The notes under the pieces: generated by a model
The model's input: the letters and a program-made list of their open reading frames with translations, nothing else
Told to the model about the DNA's origin: nothing
Database searches by the model: none
Assembly: GCF_003034995.1 (NCBI RefSeq)
Contig: NZ_PZKF01000009.1
Location: 1-64,000 of the forward strand
DNA: 64,000 nt
Origin: Phaeovulum veldkampii DSM 11550
Lineage (GTDB): Bacteria; Pseudomonadota; Alphaproteobacteria; Rhodobacterales; Rhodobacteraceae
Direction: 5' to 3'
Shown here: positions 17,382-27,191 of the stretch, piece after piece
Layout of the letters: each line of letters begins with the position of its first letter
Position numbering within the stretch: position 1 is the first letter of the stretch
Translations under genes and position numbers: made by a program

Positions 17382-18542
17382 ATGGGCGCCTATATTTTCA
17401 GGCGGTTCTTGTTGATCATCCCGACACTGGTCGGGATCATGCTGATCAACTTTGCGCTGACGCAATTCGTGCCCGGCGGGCCGATCGAACAGATCATCGC
17501 GCAGGTCGAGGGCGAGGGCGACGTATTCCGCAACATCTCGGGCGGGGGCGATGCCGGGGCGCAAGGGGCCGCAGGTGCGGGCGGGGAAGACCGCTACATG
17601 GGTGCGCGCGGCCTGCCCCCCGAAATGCTGGATGCGCTGGAGGTGCAGATGGGCTTTGCCCGGATCGTCTGCACCGAAGGTTTCATGGGCGAGCCATCGC
17701 TGAAATCGCCCGATTGCATGAAGCAAGCCATCCCCGCATGGGAACGGTTCGTGATCATGCTGGGCAACTATCTGCGCTTTGATTTTGGCGAAAGCTTCTT
17801 CCGGTCGGTTTCGGTGATTGATCTGGTGCTGGAAAAGATGCCGGTGTCGATCACGCTGGGTCTGTGGTCCACGCTGTTGGCCTACCTCATCTCGATCCCG
17901 CTGGGCATTCGCAAGGCGGTGAAGGATGGAACGCCGTTCGATACATGGACAAGCGGGGCCATCATCATCGGCTATGCGATCCCCGGCTTTCTGTTTGCGG
18001 TGCTGTTGATGGTGCTGTTTTCGGGCGGCAGCTATTGGAAGATCTTTCCGCTGCGGGGCCTGACCAGTGACAACTGGGAAGAATTGACGCTTTGGGGCAA
18101 GGTGATCGACTATCTGTGGCACATCACCTTGCCGGTGATAGCCTCGACCATTTCCAGCTTTGCCACGCTGACGCTGTTGACGAAAAACAGCTTTCTCGAC
18201 GAGATCAACAAGCAATATGTGATGACCGCCCGCGCCAAGGGCCTGACGGAACGCGCGGTGCTGTATGGCCATGTGTTCCGCAACGCCATGCTGATCGTGA
18301 TCGCGGGGTTCCCGTCGCTGTTTCTGGGCGTGTTCTTTGGTGCCTCGATCCTGATCGAAACGATCTTTTCGCTGGACGGTCTGGGTCGGCTCGGGTTTGA
18401 GGCGGCGGTGGCGCGCGATTATCCGGTGATCTTCGGCACGCTTTATGTGTTTGGGCTGATGGGCCTTGTCGTCGGCATCCTGTCAGACCTGATGTATGTT
18501 TTCGTCGATCCGCGGATTGATTTCGAGCGGAGGGCTGGCTGA
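17382..18542 (+). CDS. yejB: YejB-like peptide ABC transporter permease
   Basis: A 386-aa permease with the N-terminal TM typical of YejB (MGAYIFRRFLLIIPTLVGIM), a large periplasmic segment with a Gly-rich stretch (about residues 50-70), and a C-terminal membrane domain with the coupling loop MTARAKGLTERAVLYGHVFR. It forms the channel with YejE. The ATG at 17382 has a GCAGGGGGG stretch upstream. Its stop overlaps the yejE start by one base (TGATG). Confidence 0.92.
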   Translation: MGAYIFRRFLLIIPTLVGIMLINFALTQFVPGGPIEQIIAQVEGEGDVFRNISGGGDAGAQGAAGAGGEDRYMGARGLPPEMLDALEVQMGFARIVCTEGFMGEPSLKSPDCMKQAIPAWERFVIMLGNYLRFDFGESFFRSVSVIDLVLEKMPVSITLGLWSTLLAYLISIPLGIRKAVKDGTPFDTWTSGAIIIGYAIPGFLFAVLLMVLFSGGSYWKIFPLRGLTSDNWEELTLWGKVIDYLWHITLPVIASTISSFATLTLLTKNSFLDEINKQYVMTARAKGLTERAVLYGHVFRNAMLIVIAGFPSLFLGVFFGASILIETIFSLDGLGRLGFEAAVARDYPVIFGTLYVFGLMGLVVGILSDLMYVFVDPRIDFERRAG

Positions 18543-19642
18543 TGCTGTCGCCTCTGAACCAGCGCCGCTGGCGCAACTTCAAGGCCAACCGCCGGGCCTA
18601 TCTGTCGCTGTGGGTGTTTCTGGGCCTGTTCGTGGCTTCGCTGTTTGCCGAGGTGATCGCCAATGACAAGCCGGTGGTGGTCAGCTATCGGGGCGATCTG
18701 TATTTTCCGGCCTACCGCTTTTACCCCGAAACCACCTTCGGCGGCGATTTCCGCACCGAGGCGATCTATAAAGATGAGGCGGTGCAATGCCTGATCGTCA
18801 CCGGGGGCCGGCAGGAATGCTGGGATGACCCCGATGGCGTTATGGCCGAGGCAAAGGCCGGCACCGTGGCGGGTGACGCGATCGAAAAAGGCTGGATGAT
18901 CTGGCCGCCGATCCCCTACCACTACCGATCCATCAACAACGTGGGGTCTGCCCCCTCGGCACCGGATGCCGCGCATTGGTTGGGCACCGACGATACCGCG
19001 CGCGACGTGCTGGCACGGGTGATCTATGGCTTTCGCACCTCGATCCTGTTCACGCTGATCGTGACCTCGGTCGCCTCGGTGATCGGCATCGCGGCGGGGG
19101 CGGTGCAGGGCTATTTCGGTGGACGGACCGATCTGATCTTTCAGCGCGCGCTGGAAATCTGGGGATCGACACCCTCGCTTTACGTCATCATCATCTTGTT
19201 CGCCATTCTGGGTCGCAGTTTCGAGTTGCTGGTGGTGGTGTCGATCCTGTTCGGCTGGCCTGCGCTGGTGGGTGTGGTGCGGGCCGAGTTTCTGCGTGCG
19301 CGCAACTTTGAATATGTCCGCGCCGCCCGCGCGCTGGGCGTGTCGGACCCGGTGATCATGTTCCGCCATATCCTGCCCAACGCCATGGTGGCCACGCTGA
19401 CGCTGCTGCCCTTTGTCGTCACCGGGACCATCGCTTCGCTCGCCAGTCTTGATTATCTGGGTTACGGCTTGCCGTCGTCGGCGCCCTCACTGGGCGAATT
19501 GGCGTTGCAGGCAAAGCAGAACCTTCAGGCGCCCTGGCTGGGCTTTTCGGCGTTCTTCACCTTTGCGATCATGCTCTCGCTTCTGGTGTTTGTCTTTGAG
19601 GGCGTCCGCGACGCCTTTGACCCGCGAAAGACCTTTCGATGA
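18542..19642 (+). CDS. yejE: YejE-like peptide ABC transporter permease
   Basis: A 366-aa permease of the DppC/OppC type. The N-terminus (MLSPLNQRRWRNFKANRRAY) and the periplasmic segment with FFPAY-like and HWLGTDDTARDVLARVIYGF sequences match YejE. The coupling loop is RAARALGVSDPVIMFRHILP. Start and stop are overlapped by yejB and yejF respectively, so the operon is tightly translationally coupled. Confidence 0.92.
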   Translation: MLSPLNQRRWRNFKANRRAYLSLWVFLGLFVASLFAEVIANDKPVVVSYRGDLYFPAYRFYPETTFGGDFRTEAIYKDEAVQCLIVTGGRQECWDDPDGVMAEAKAGTVAGDAIEKGWMIWPPIPYHYRSINNVGSAPSAPDAAHWLGTDDTARDVLARVIYGFRTSILFTLIVTSVASVIGIAAGAVQGYFGGRTDLIFQRALEIWGSTPSLYVIIILFAILGRSFELLVVVSILFGWPALVGVVRAEFLRARNFEYVRAARALGVSDPVIMFRHILPNAMVATLTLLPFVVTGTIASLASLDYLGYGLPSSAPSLGELALQAKQNLQAPWLGFSAFFTFAIMLSLLVFVFEGVRDAFDPRKTFR

Positions 19643-21225
19643 CCGGCGTTCTTGAAGTGGAAAACCTGTCGGTCGCGTTTCGGCAGGATGGGCAGCGAAC
19701 GCTGGCAGTGCGGGGGGTCAGCTTTGCAGTGGGGCGGGGGGAAACCGTCGCTCTGGTGGGCGAAAGTGGCTCGGGCAAGTCGGTGACGGCGCTATCCACG
19801 GTAGGGCTGCTGGGTGGCAGCGCCGAGGTGTCAGGCTCGATCCGATATGAGGGGCGGCAGATGGTGGGCGCCCCCGAGGCGCAGTTGCGCGCGGTGCGCG
19901 GCAACGACATCAGCTTTATCTTTCAAGAGCCGATGACATCGCTGAACCCGCTGCACACGCTGGAAAAGCAGATCGGCGAAAGTCTGGCACTGCATCAGGG
20001 CCTGCGGGGCGAGGCGGCGCGGGCGCGGATCGTCGAATTGCTGACCAAGGTCGGTATCGACAACCCCGAGCGGCGGCTGGCCGATTACCCGCACCAGTTG
20101 TCGGGTGGGCAGCGCCAGCGGGTGATGATCGCCATGGCGCTGGCGAACGGGCCGGACCTGCTGATCGCCGATGAGCCGACCACCGCGCTGGATGTGACCA
20201 TTCAGGCGCAGATCCTTGATCTGTTGGCCGATCTGAAGCGCGCCGAAGGCATGAGCCTTTTGTTCATCAGCCACGATCTGGGCATCGTGCGGCGCATTGC
20301 CGACCGGGTCTGCGTGATGCAGGGGGGCGAGATTGTCGAACAGGGGCCGGTGGCCGAGCTTTTCGCCAACCCGCAGCACCCCTATACCCGCAAGCTGCTG
20401 GCCGCCGAACCCAAGGGCCTGGCCGATCCGGTGGCGGGCGATGCGCCCGAACTGGTGCGCACCGAAAACCTGCGTGTCTGGTTCCCGATCCAGCGGGGGC
20501 TGCTGCGCAAGACGGTGGGTCATGTCAAGGCCGTCAACGGCGCCAGCCTGTCGGTTCGGGCCGGTGAAACGCTGGGGATCGTGGGCGAGTCGGGGTCGGG
20601 CAAGACCACGCTGGCGCTGGCGATCATGCGGCTGATCGGGTCTGACGGGCCGATCGTCTATGCCGGGCAAGACATTTCACGCTGGACCCCGCGCGAATTG
20701 CGCAGGCTGCGCCGCGACATGCAGATTGTGTTTCAAGACCCGTTCGGCAGCCTGTCGCCCCGGATGACGGTTGAACAGATCATCTCCGAGGGGCTGACGG
20801 TTCATGGCGTGGACCCCGGCCATGACCGGCGCGACATGGTGGCCGGGATCATGGCCGAGGTGGGGTTGGACCCCGCCACGATGGCGCGCTATCCGCACGA
20901 ATTTTCCGGCGGCCAGCGCCAGCGCATCGCCATTGCGCGCGCAATGATCCTGCGCCCAAAGGTCGTGGTGCTGGATGAGCCGACCTCGGCGCTGGACATG
21001 ACGGTGCAGGTGCAGATCGTGGATCTGCTGCGCGATCTGCAACGGCGCTATGGGCTGGCCTATCTGTTCATCAGCCATGACCTGCGCGTGGTGCGGGCGA
21101 TGGCGCACAAGGTGATCGTGATGAAATCGGGCGATGTGGTCGAGGCCGGCCCCGCCGCGCAGGTCTTTGCCGCGCCGCAGACCGCCTATACCCGCGCGCT
21201 GATGGCCGCAGCACTGGGCGCATGA
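19639..21225 (+). CDS. yejF: YejF-like peptide ABC transporter ATP-binding protein (two ABC domains)
   Basis: A 528-aa protein with two complete ATPase domains in tandem. The first has Walker [12 protein letters not shown], signature [15 protein letters not shown] and Walker [13 protein letters not shown]. The second has [34 protein letters not shown] and [12 protein letters not shown]. Each is followed by the switch sequence FISHDL. The fused double-ATPase layout is characteristic of YejF. It overlaps yejE by four bases, and its stop is followed within three bases by a strong terminator. Confidence 0.94.
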   Translation: MTGVLEVENLSVAFRQDGQRTLAVRGVSFAVGRGETVALVGESGSGKSVTALSTVGLLGGSAEVSGSIRYEGRQMVGAPEAQLRAVRGNDISFIFQEPMTSLNPLHTLEKQIGESLALHQGLRGEAARARIVELLTKVGIDNPERRLADYPHQLSGGQRQRVMIAMALANGPDLLIADEPTTALDVTIQAQILDLLADLKRAEGMSLLFISHDLGIVRRIADRVCVMQGGEIVEQGPVAELFANPQHPYTRKLLAAEPKGLADPVAGDAPELVRTENLRVWFPIQRGLLRKTVGHVKAVNGASLSVRAGETLGIVGESGSGKTTLALAIMRLIGSDGPIVYAGQDISRWTPRELRRLRRDMQIVFQDPFGSLSPRMTVEQIISEGLTVHGVDPGHDRRDMVAGIMAEVGLDPATMARYPHEFSGGQRQRIAIARAMILRPKVVVLDEPTSALDMTVQVQIVDLLRDLQRRYGLAYLFISHDLRVVRAMAHKVIVMKSGDVVEAGPAAQVFAAPQTAYTRALMAAALGA

Positions 21226-21227
21226 AA

Positions 21228-21253
21228 AAACCGGCGCCTTGCGGCGCCGGTTT
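21228..21253. terminator. Bidirectional rho-independent terminator between yejF and hemN
   Basis: A perfect 11-bp stem AAACCGGCGCC / GGCGCCGGTTT (21228-21238 with 21243-21253) around a TTGC loop, with A-rich sequence on the left and T-rich on the right. It lies between convergent genes and can serve both. Confidence 0.9.
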
Positions 21254-21270
21254 CCTGTTCTGCCCCGCGA

Positions 21271-22626
21271 TCAGATCGCCGAGGAATGGCCCGCCTTCGA
21301 CAGGTCGTAGGCATCAAAGATACGCGCGATCATCCGGGTCAGCGGGCGGCCCTTTTCGGGCACATACAGCCCCTCGGGCGTGATCTCGACCATGTCGCCG
21401 AACACCTTGGCAGCATCATCGAACATCTGCGCCAGTCGGGTCGGCGTGACATCAAAGCTTTGCACCATTTCGGCCGCGTCGATGCGGAATTCGCACATCA
21501 ACTGCTCGATCATCCGCGAACGCAGCTTGTCTTCGGCGGTGAAGACATGGCCCCGATGCGTCGGGAAGCGCCCATCGCGGACCGCGCGGGTATAGTCGGA
21601 CGTGCCCGAGACGTGCTGCGCAAAGCCCTGCGGGAACTTTGACACCGACGAGGCCCCAAGCCCCACCAGAACCGGTGCCTGATCGTCAGTATAGCCTTGG
21701 AAGTTGCGCTTCAGCTTGCCCGCCTTGAGCGCGACCGACAGACCGTCATGCGGCCGGGCAAAATGGTCGATGCCGATTTCGTCGTAACCATCCCAGACGA
21801 ACAGCTTGCGCGCCGTATCATAAAGCCCCAGGCGTTGCTGCGGGGTGGGCAGTTGATCGGTGGGGATCATGGTCTGGCGACGCGCCATCCACGGGACATG
21901 CGCATAGCCATACAGCGCGACCCGGTCGGGCGACAGCGACAGCAGTTTTTGCACGGTTTCCGAGATGCGGGCATTGGTCTGGTTCGGCAAGCCATACAGG
22001 ATGTCGGCATTCAGCGAGGTGATTCCCCGCTCGCGGATCATTTCGACCGCGCGCTTGGTATCCTCATAGCTTTGCTCGCGGCCGATGATCTGCTGAATCT
22101 CGGGGTCGAAATCCTGCACCCCGATCGACGCGCGGTTCATCCCCGATTGCGCCAGCGCGTCCAGCCGGGCCGCGTCGCATTCCATCGGGTCGATTTCCAC
22201 CGAAAATTCGGCGCCTTCGCCCATCGGCACGACCTCGAACACGGCATCGGCCAGACGGCGCATCATGTCAGGCGGAAGCATGGTCGGCGTGCCGCCACCC
22301 CAGTGCAGGCGCGACAGCGTGACCCCAGGCGCCAGCCGGTCCTTGAGCATTTTCAGTTCCGCCAGCAACACCTCGGCATAGGCGCGCACCGGGTTATCCG
22401 ATTGCGTACCCTGCGTGCGGCAGGCGCAGAACCAACACAGGCGCCGACAGAACGGCACATGCATGTAAAGCGAAATAGCCGACCCTGCGGGAATGGCCTC
22501 GATCCAGTCGGAGAACTGGGCCGGACCCACCGCTTCCGAAAAATGCGGCGCTGTCGGGTAGCTGGTGTAGCGGGGCACCCGCGCATCAAAAAGACCGAGC
22601 CGGGTGAGTTGCGATTCCTGTTCCAT
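21271..22626 (-). CDS. hemN: Oxygen-independent coproporphyrinogen III oxidase (HemN; HemZ of Rhodobacter)
   Basis: A 451-aa radical-SAM enzyme that oxidises coproporphyrinogen III to protoporphyrinogen IX without oxygen. The 4Fe-4S motif is C60-x3-C64-x2-C67 with the HemN-type extra C69 (HVPFCRRLCWFCACRTQG). Other family features are HWGGGTPTML, SVEIDPME, SIGVQDFDPEIQQIIGREQS and DEIGIDHFA. It is divergent from fnrL, as in R. sphaeroides where the gene is called hemZ. An FnrL-type box (22662-22675) lies upstream. No ribosome-binding site precedes the ATG at 22626, and the box geometry suggests a very short or absent 5' leader. Confidence 0.94.
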   Translation of the reverse strand: MEQESQLTRLGLFDARVPRYTSYPTAPHFSEAVGPAQFSDWIEAIPAGSAISLYMHVPFCRRLCWFCACRTQGTQSDNPVRAYAEVLLAELKMLKDRLAPGVTLSRLHWGGGTPTMLPPDMMRRLADAVFEVVPMGEGAEFSVEIDPMECDAARLDALAQSGMNRASIGVQDFDPEIQQIIGREQSYEDTKRAVEMIRERGITSLNADILYGLPNQTNARISETVQKLLSLSPDRVALYGYAHVPWMARRQTMIPTDQLPTPQQRLGLYDTARKLFVWDGYDEIGIDHFARPHDGLSVALKAGKLKRNFQGYTDDQAPVLVGLGASSVSKFPQGFAQHVSGTSDYTRAVRDGRFPTHRGHVFTAEDKLRSRMIEQLMCEFRIDAAEMVQSFDVTPTRLAQMFDDAAKVFGDMVEITPEGLYVPEKGRPLTRMIARIFDAYDLSKAGHSSAI

Positions 22627-22661
22627 GCGGGTATCATTAAGGGACGACGCGCAACAGAACC

Positions 22662-22675
22662 TTGACCCAAATCAA
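22662..22675. promoter_or_regulatory. FnrL box between hemN and fnrL
   Basis: TTGACCCAAATCAA matches the Fnr/FnrL consensus TTGAT-N4-ATCAA with one mismatch. Its centre is 42 bp from the hemN start codon and 15 bp from the fnrL start codon. With activator spacing of -41.5 the hemN transcript would begin about at the ATG. For fnrL the box would cover the promoter or leader, which suggests autorepression. Confidence 0.85.
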
Positions 22676-22683
22676 AGAGACCG

Positions 22684-23430
22684 ATGCCTGCCGAGGACAT
22701 CCAGCAATTGTCGCTGCATTGCAGTGACTGCCCGATCCGGCACCGAGCGGTCTGCGCCCGTTGCGAAAGCACAGAACTCGACCGGCTTGAGGAAATCAAG
22801 TATTATCGCAGTTTCGAGGCGGGTCAGACGGTCATCTGGTCGGGCGACAAGATGGATTTTGTGGCCTCGGTCGTGTCGGGTATCGCCACGCTGACCCAGA
22901 CGCTGGAGGATGGTCGCACCCAGATGGTGGGGCTGCTGCTGCCGTCCGATTTCGTGGGGCGGCCGGGGCGTGATTCGGCGGCCTACAACATCACCGCCAC
23001 CACTGACATCGTGATGTGCTGTTTCCGCAAGAAACCGTTTGAGGAGCTGATGCTGCGCACCCCGCACATCGGCCAGCGGCTGCTGGAAATGACGCTGGAC
23101 GAGCTGGATGCCGCGCGCGAATGGATGCTGCTGTTGGGCCGCAAGACCGCGCGCGAAAAAATCGCAAGCCTGCTGGCCATCGTGGCGCGCCGCGATGCGG
23201 CGATCCAACTGCGTGTGGCGCAGGGGCAACTGGCCTTTGATCTTCCGCTGACGCGCGAGGCGATGGCCGATTATCTGGGCCTCACGCTGGAAACGGTCAG
23301 CCGCCAGATTTCTGCGCTGAAGCGCGACGGGGTGATCGAGCTTGAAGGCAAGCGGCATGTCACCGTGCCCGATTTCGACCGCCTTCTGTGCGAAGCGGGC
23401 GACGACAGCGACGGCGGGTTTCTGGTCTGA
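22684..23430 (+). CDS. fnrL: FnrL, oxygen-sensing Crp/Fnr-family transcription regulator
   Basis: A 248-aa Fnr protein. The N-terminal cysteine cluster (C13, C16, C24, C27 in HCSDCPIRHRAVCARCES) together with an internal Cys (IVMCCFRKK) can ligate the oxygen-labile 4Fe-4S cluster. Then come the cyclic-nucleotide-fold domain, the dimer helix and a C-terminal HTH with the Fnr-type recognition helix TLETVSRQISALKRDG (E-x-x-S-R). In Rhodobacter FnrL activates hemZ, ccoNOQP and other genes under low oxygen; boxes are found here upstream of hemN, uspA, ccoN and ccoG. It is convergent with uspA. Confidence 0.95.
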   Translation: MPAEDIQQLSLHCSDCPIRHRAVCARCESTELDRLEEIKYYRSFEAGQTVIWSGDKMDFVASVVSGIATLTQTLEDGRTQMVGLLLPSDFVGRPGRDSAAYNITATTDIVMCCFRKKPFEELMLRTPHIGQRLLEMTLDELDAAREWMLLLGRKTAREKIASLLAIVARRDAAIQLRVAQGQLAFDLPLTREAMADYLGLTLETVSRQISALKRDGVIELEGKRHVTVPDFDRLLCEAGDDSDGGFLV

Positions 23431-23444
23431 CCTTTTTGGGGGTC

Positions 23445-23465
23445 GGGTGGGCACTCTGCCCACCC
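23445..23465. terminator. Hairpin between fnrL and uspA, possible bidirectional terminator
   Basis: A perfect 9-bp stem GGGTGGGCA / TGCCCACCC (23445-23453 with 23457-23465) and a CTC loop lie between two convergent genes. A T-run lies before it (CCTTTTTGG at about 23431-23439) but none follows on either strand, so efficient intrinsic termination is uncertain. Confidence 0.5.
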
Positions 23466-23490
23466 TGTCAACCGTGATAGCCGTACCCCG

Positions 23491-24330
23491 TCAGTGCGCC
23501 ATGAACACCGGCACTTCGGCCATTTCCAGCATATAGCGCGTGGCGCCGCCCAGGATCGCCTCGCGGAACCGCGAGTGGCCATAGGCCCCCATCACCACCA
23601 TGTTGGCACTGGTGTCTCGAACGTGACGGTTGATCACGTCGGACACGCGCGGCATCGTCTTGGCCAGAACCGACACCTCGGCATGAACGCCGTGGCGGGC
23701 CAGCATCTGGCTGAGTTGCCCGCCGGGGTCCGACCGTTCCGGGCCGTGGGCGGGCGGGTCGATGATGGTGATGTCCACCAGATCGGCGGCCTTCAGGATC
23801 GGCAGCGCCCGGCGGATCGCGGTCAGCGCCTCGGTGCTTTGGTTCCAGGCCACGATGACGCGGCGCGGCGCAGGCAGCGGGCTGTCCTGATCGGGCACGA
23901 TCAGAACCGGTGCGTGGCCGTCGAACATCGCCGCCTCCACAACAGTTTCGGCATCCTGGGTGCGGCTTTTTCCATAGGGTCGGGCCTGCACCACCAGATC
24001 GGCAAAGCGGGCGCGCAGCCCTACGATGGTGCTGATCGCGCCCATCTGCGCCACAACACCCTCGACTGCCCAGCGAATATCTTGTGCATCCAGCAGGTTG
24101 CGCACCTGCAACTCGGCTGCCGCGGCTTCGGCCTGCGCCCGCTCGATCGTTTCCTGATGCACATAGGCCGAGGCTCCGGCGTAATAGTAGCCCGTCTGGG
24201 TGCGGTCCACGCCAAGGCAAAGCACGTCGAGATGGGCGTCCTCCCGCCTGGCCATGGCAATCGCGGTCTCCAGTTGGACCTCGGATGCCGCTGGATCGGT
24301 GACAATGGTGAGGATGGATTTGTATGACAT
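23491..24330 (-). CDS. Universal stress protein, tandem Usp domains
   Basis: A 279-aa protein with two Usp-like halves. The first starts SYKSILTIVTDPAASEVQLE. The second has VIVAWNQSTEALTAIRRALP and a nucleotide-binding pattern G-x2-G-x9-G (MGAYGHSRFREAILGGATRY). I chose the ATG at 24330 because an AGGGA site lies eight bases upstream; an ATG two codons earlier is too close to it. A uspA gene occupies this place between fnrL and ccoN in Rhodobacter. An FnrL box with correctly placed -10 sequence lies upstream, so it is probably induced at low oxygen. Confidence 0.9.
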   Translation of the reverse strand: MSYKSILTIVTDPAASEVQLETAIAMARREDAHLDVLCLGVDRTQTGYYYAGASAYVHQETIERAQAEAAAAELQVRNLLDAQDIRWAVEGVVAQMGAISTIVGLRARFADLVVQARPYGKSRTQDAETVVEAAMFDGHAPVLIVPDQDSPLPAPRRVIVAWNQSTEALTAIRRALPILKAADLVDITIIDPPAHGPERSDPGGQLSQMLARHGVHAEVSVLAKTMPRVSDVINRHVRDTSANMVVMGAYGHSRFREAILGGATRYMLEMAEVPVFMAH

Positions 24331-24414
24331 GCGCATATTCCCTGTCTGATCCCTCGACTGCGACCGGGCGTAGCGGCTGTGCCGCCTTCCTGTCGCCTCG
24401 AGTCGCATTTCAAA

Positions 24415-24456
24415 ACATTAACTGCATAGAACGGGAACGACCTTGACCGGGATCAA
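24415..24456 (-). promoter_or_regulatory. FnrL-dependent promoter of uspA
   Basis: The box TTGACCGGGATCAA occupies 24443-24456. On the minus strand the -10-like TAATGT falls at 24420-24415, giving a predicted start near 24408. That places the box centre about 41.5 bp upstream of the start, the class II activator position. Confidence 0.75.
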
Positions 24457-24505
24457 GGCCGCCGACTGCGACCAAAAAGACCGGCGGCGGCCCGGTAACG
24501 TAGAA

Positions 24506-24547
24506 TTGATACAGATCAAGACATATTGCCACGGCCTGCGACATAAC
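24506..24547 (+). promoter_or_regulatory. FnrL-dependent promoter of ccoNOQP
   Basis: TTGATACAGATCAA (24506-24519) is a perfect Fnr consensus. The -10-like CATAAC lies at 24542-24547, which predicts transcription from about 24554, again with the box at -41.5. The leader to the ccoN ATG would be about 59 nt. Confidence 0.85.
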
Positions 24548-24612
24548 GGCATAAGTCAATATGTCCCCGCCTGTCTTGAGTCGGGGCCGCGACGAGACGA
24601 AGGGACGCGAAA

Positions 24613-26214
24613 ATGTGGGATGTTATCAAGCTGGTCGTGCTTGGCGCTGTGGCGGTTCTGGCCGCCTATGCCGCCACGCAGGCGCGCGATCTGGCCTATA
24701 TGGTGAACGCGGCAACCGTGATGCTGGCGGCGGGCATTGCGTTTGCCTGGATGCTGCGGGCGCGGGGTCAATCGGTGTCCGCCTCGCCACTGGAATACAA
24801 TGACGGCGTGATCCGGGCTGGCGTGATCGCAACTGCGGGCTGGGCCATCGTCGGCTTTCTGGTCGGCACCACGATCGCCTTTCAGTTGGCATTTCCCTGG
24901 CTGAACCCCGAATGGGCGCAGGGTTATCTGAACTTTGGCAAGCTGCGGCCCCTTCACACCTCGGCGGTGATTTTCGCCTTTGGTGGCAACGCTCTGCTGG
25001 CGACCTCGTTCTATGTCGTGCAACGCACGTCGGCGGCGCGCCTGTTCGGTGGCAACCTCGCCTGGTTCGTGTTCTGGGGCTATCAGTTGTTCATCGTGCT
25101 GGCCGCGACCGGCTACATTCTGGGCGCAACGCAATCCAAGGAATATGCGGAACCGGAATGGCACGTTGACTGGTGGCTGACGTTCATCTGGGTGCTGTAT
25201 CTGGTCGTCTTCCTCGGCACGATCATGAAGCGGCGCGAGCCTCATATCTATGTGGCCAACTGGTTCTACCTGTCGTTCATCGTGACCATCGCGATGCTGC
25301 ATATCGTCAACAACCTGTCGGTTCCGGTGTCGTTCTTCGGCTCGAAATCGGTGCAGCTTTTCGCCGGTGTGCAGGATGCGATGACGCAATGGTGGTATGG
25401 CCACAACGCGGTGGGCTTCTTCCTGACCGCGGGTTTCCTCGGCATGATGTATTACTTCGTGCCCAAACAGGCCGAACGCCCCGTCTACAGCTACAAACTG
25501 TCGATCGTTCATTTCTGGGCGCTGATCTTCCTCTATATCTGGGCCGGTCCGCACCACCTTCATTACACCGCGCTGCCCGACTGGGCCTCGACGCTGGGCA
25601 TGGTGATGTCGATTGCGCTGTGGATGCCCTCTTGGGGCGGCATGATCAACGGCCTGATGACGCTGTCGGGCGCTTGGGACAAGCTGCGCACCGACCCGGT
25701 GATCCGGATGATGGTTGTGTCTGTGGGCTTTTACGGCATGTCGACCTTTGAAGGCCCGATGATGGCGATCAAGGCGGTCAACTCGCTCTCGCACTACACC
25801 GACTGGACCATTGGTCACGTCCATTCCGGCGCCTTGGGCTGGAACGGGATGATCACCTTTGGCGCGCTTTACTTCCTGGTGCCGCGGCTTTGGGCGCGGG
25901 AACGGCTGTATAGCCTGACGCTGGTGTCCTGGCACTTCTGGCTCGCCACCATCGGGATCGTGCTCTACATCTCGGCGATGTGGGTGTCGGGGATCATGCA
26001 GGGCCTGATGTGGCGCGAGGTTGACGATCAGGGCTTCCTGGTCAACGCCTTTGCCGACACCGTTTCAGCGATGCATCCGATGTATCTGACGCGGGCTCTG
26101 GGCGGGGTGCTCTACCTCACCGGCGGGCTGATCATGTGCTACAACCTGTGGGCCACCGTCGCCAAGCAACCGCGTGTTGCCAGCGCTTCGGTTGCCGCCG
26201 TTCCGGCTGAATGA
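24613..26214 (+). CDS. ccoN: cbb3-type cytochrome c oxidase subunit I (CcoN)
   Basis: A 533-aa catalytic subunit with about 12 TM helices that carries low-spin haem b and the haem b3-CuB centre where oxygen is reduced. Recognisable His-bearing segments are [60 protein letters not shown] and [20 protein letters not shown]. The first gene of ccoNOQP, behind an FnrL promoter. Length is slightly above the usual 470-540 aa range's middle, owing to the extra N-terminal TM segments common in this family. Confidence 0.96.
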   Translation: MWDVIKLVVLGAVAVLAAYAATQARDLAYMVNAATVMLAAGIAFAWMLRARGQSVSASPLEYNDGVIRAGVIATAGWAIVGFLVGTTIAFQLAFPWLNPEWAQGYLNFGKLRPLHTSAVIFAFGGNALLATSFYVVQRTSAARLFGGNLAWFVFWGYQLFIVLAATGYILGATQSKEYAEPEWHVDWWLTFIWVLYLVVFLGTIMKRREPHIYVANWFYLSFIVTIAMLHIVNNLSVPVSFFGSKSVQLFAGVQDAMTQWWYGHNAVGFFLTAGFLGMMYYFVPKQAERPVYSYKLSIVHFWALIFLYIWAGPHHLHYTALPDWASTLGMVMSIALWMPSWGGMINGLMTLSGAWDKLRTDPVIRMMVVSVGFYGMSTFEGPMMAIKAVNSLSHYTDWTIGHVHSGALGWNGMITFGALYFLVPRLWARERLYSLTLVSWHFWLATIGIVLYISAMWVSGIMQGLMWREVDDQGFLVNAFADTVSAMHPMYLTRALGGVLYLTGGLIMCYNLWATVAKQPRVASASVAAVPAE

Positions 26215-26227
26215 GGAGGGCAGGCAA

Positions 26228-26953
26228 ATGGCTCTGATCGACAAGCACTATATCATCGAACGCAACGCGACGGTTCTGCTGATCTGTTCGTTCCTTGTGG
26301 TGACGGTGGGCGGCATCGTTGAAATCGCCCCGCTGTTCTACCTTGAAAGCACGATTGAAAAGGTGGAGGGGGTTCGCCCCTACACCCCGCTGGAACTGAC
26401 CGGGCGTGATGTCTACATCCGCGAGGGATGCTATCTGTGCCACAGCCAGATGATACGCCCGATGCGCGACGAGGTGGAGCGCTATGGCCACTACAGCCTT
26501 GCGGCGGAATCGATGTATGATCATCCGTTCCAGTGGGGGTCAAAGCGCACCGGGCCCGATCTGGCGCGTGTGGGCGGGCGCTATTCGGATGAATGGCACG
26601 TCCAGCACCTGATCAACCCGCAATCGGTGGTGCCGGAATCGGTGATGCCGAAATACGGGTTCCTGATGAACCGGGTGATCGACGCCGGATACATCGAAGA
26701 CCGCCTGAAGACCGACGCGATGGTGGGTGTTCCCTACACCTCTGAGATGATCGAGTTGGCCAAGGCCGACTTTGCCGTGCAGGTCGAACCGGATGGCGAT
26801 TACGAAGAGATGCTCGCCCGCTATCCCAAGGCGCAGGTGCGCAACTTTGACGGTCAGCCCGAAATCACCGAGATGGACGCGTTGATCGCCTATTTGCAGG
26901 TGCTGGGCACGATGGTTGACTTCTCGACCTTCGAGCCCTTGGCAAGCCGGTAA
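26228..26953 (+). CDS. ccoO: cbb3-type cytochrome c oxidase subunit II (CcoO, monohaem c)
   Basis: A 241-aa membrane-anchored cytochrome c: TM about residues 15-37, then the haem motif C68-x2-C71-H72 ([15 protein letters not shown]), and a likely distal Met in the segment [13 protein letters not shown]. It passes electrons from CcoP to CcoN. The ATG at 26228 follows an AGGAGGG site 13 bp after ccoN; an in-frame start at 26174 would overlap ccoN and lacks a site. Confidence 0.95.
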   Translation: MALIDKHYIIERNATVLLICSFLVVTVGGIVEIAPLFYLESTIEKVEGVRPYTPLELTGRDVYIREGCYLCHSQMIRPMRDEVERYGHYSLAAESMYDHPFQWGSKRTGPDLARVGGRYSDEWHVQHLINPQSVVPESVMPKYGFLMNRVIDAGYIEDRLKTDAMVGVPYTSEMIELAKADFAVQVEPDGDYEEMLARYPKAQVRNFDGQPEITEMDALIAYLQVLGTMVDFSTFEPLASR

Positions 26954-26963
26954 GGGGGCAGGG

Positions 26964-27191
26964 ATGGACACCTATTCCCTGATGCGGGAATTCGCCGACA
27001 GTTGGGCCATGCTGGCGCTGTTTGCAATGTTCATCGGCGTCGTTTTCTGGGCCTGGCGGCCCGGAAGCCGCAAGATGCACGATGACAGCGCCAATATCCC
27101 CTTCCGGCACGAAGACAAACCCGCCTGTTCTGGCGACGGCCCCGGCGGTCGCGGGAAGGACGGCGCCATGGCCAAGGAGGCCTGGAAATGA
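26964..27191 (+). CDS. ccoQ: cbb3-type cytochrome c oxidase subunit CcoQ
   Basis: A 75-aa single-TM subunit ([22 protein letters not shown] about residues 14-32) with a hydrophilic tail. CcoQ stabilises the oxidase and in R. sphaeroides takes part in signalling oxygen status. The tail is slightly longer than the roughly 50-65 aa usual for CcoQ. It lies 10 bp after ccoO and overlaps ccoP by four bases (ATGA). Confidence 0.93.
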   Translation: MDTYSLMREFADSWAMLALFAMFIGVVFWAWRPGSRKMHDDSANIPFRHEDKPACSGDGPGGRGKDGAMAKEAWK

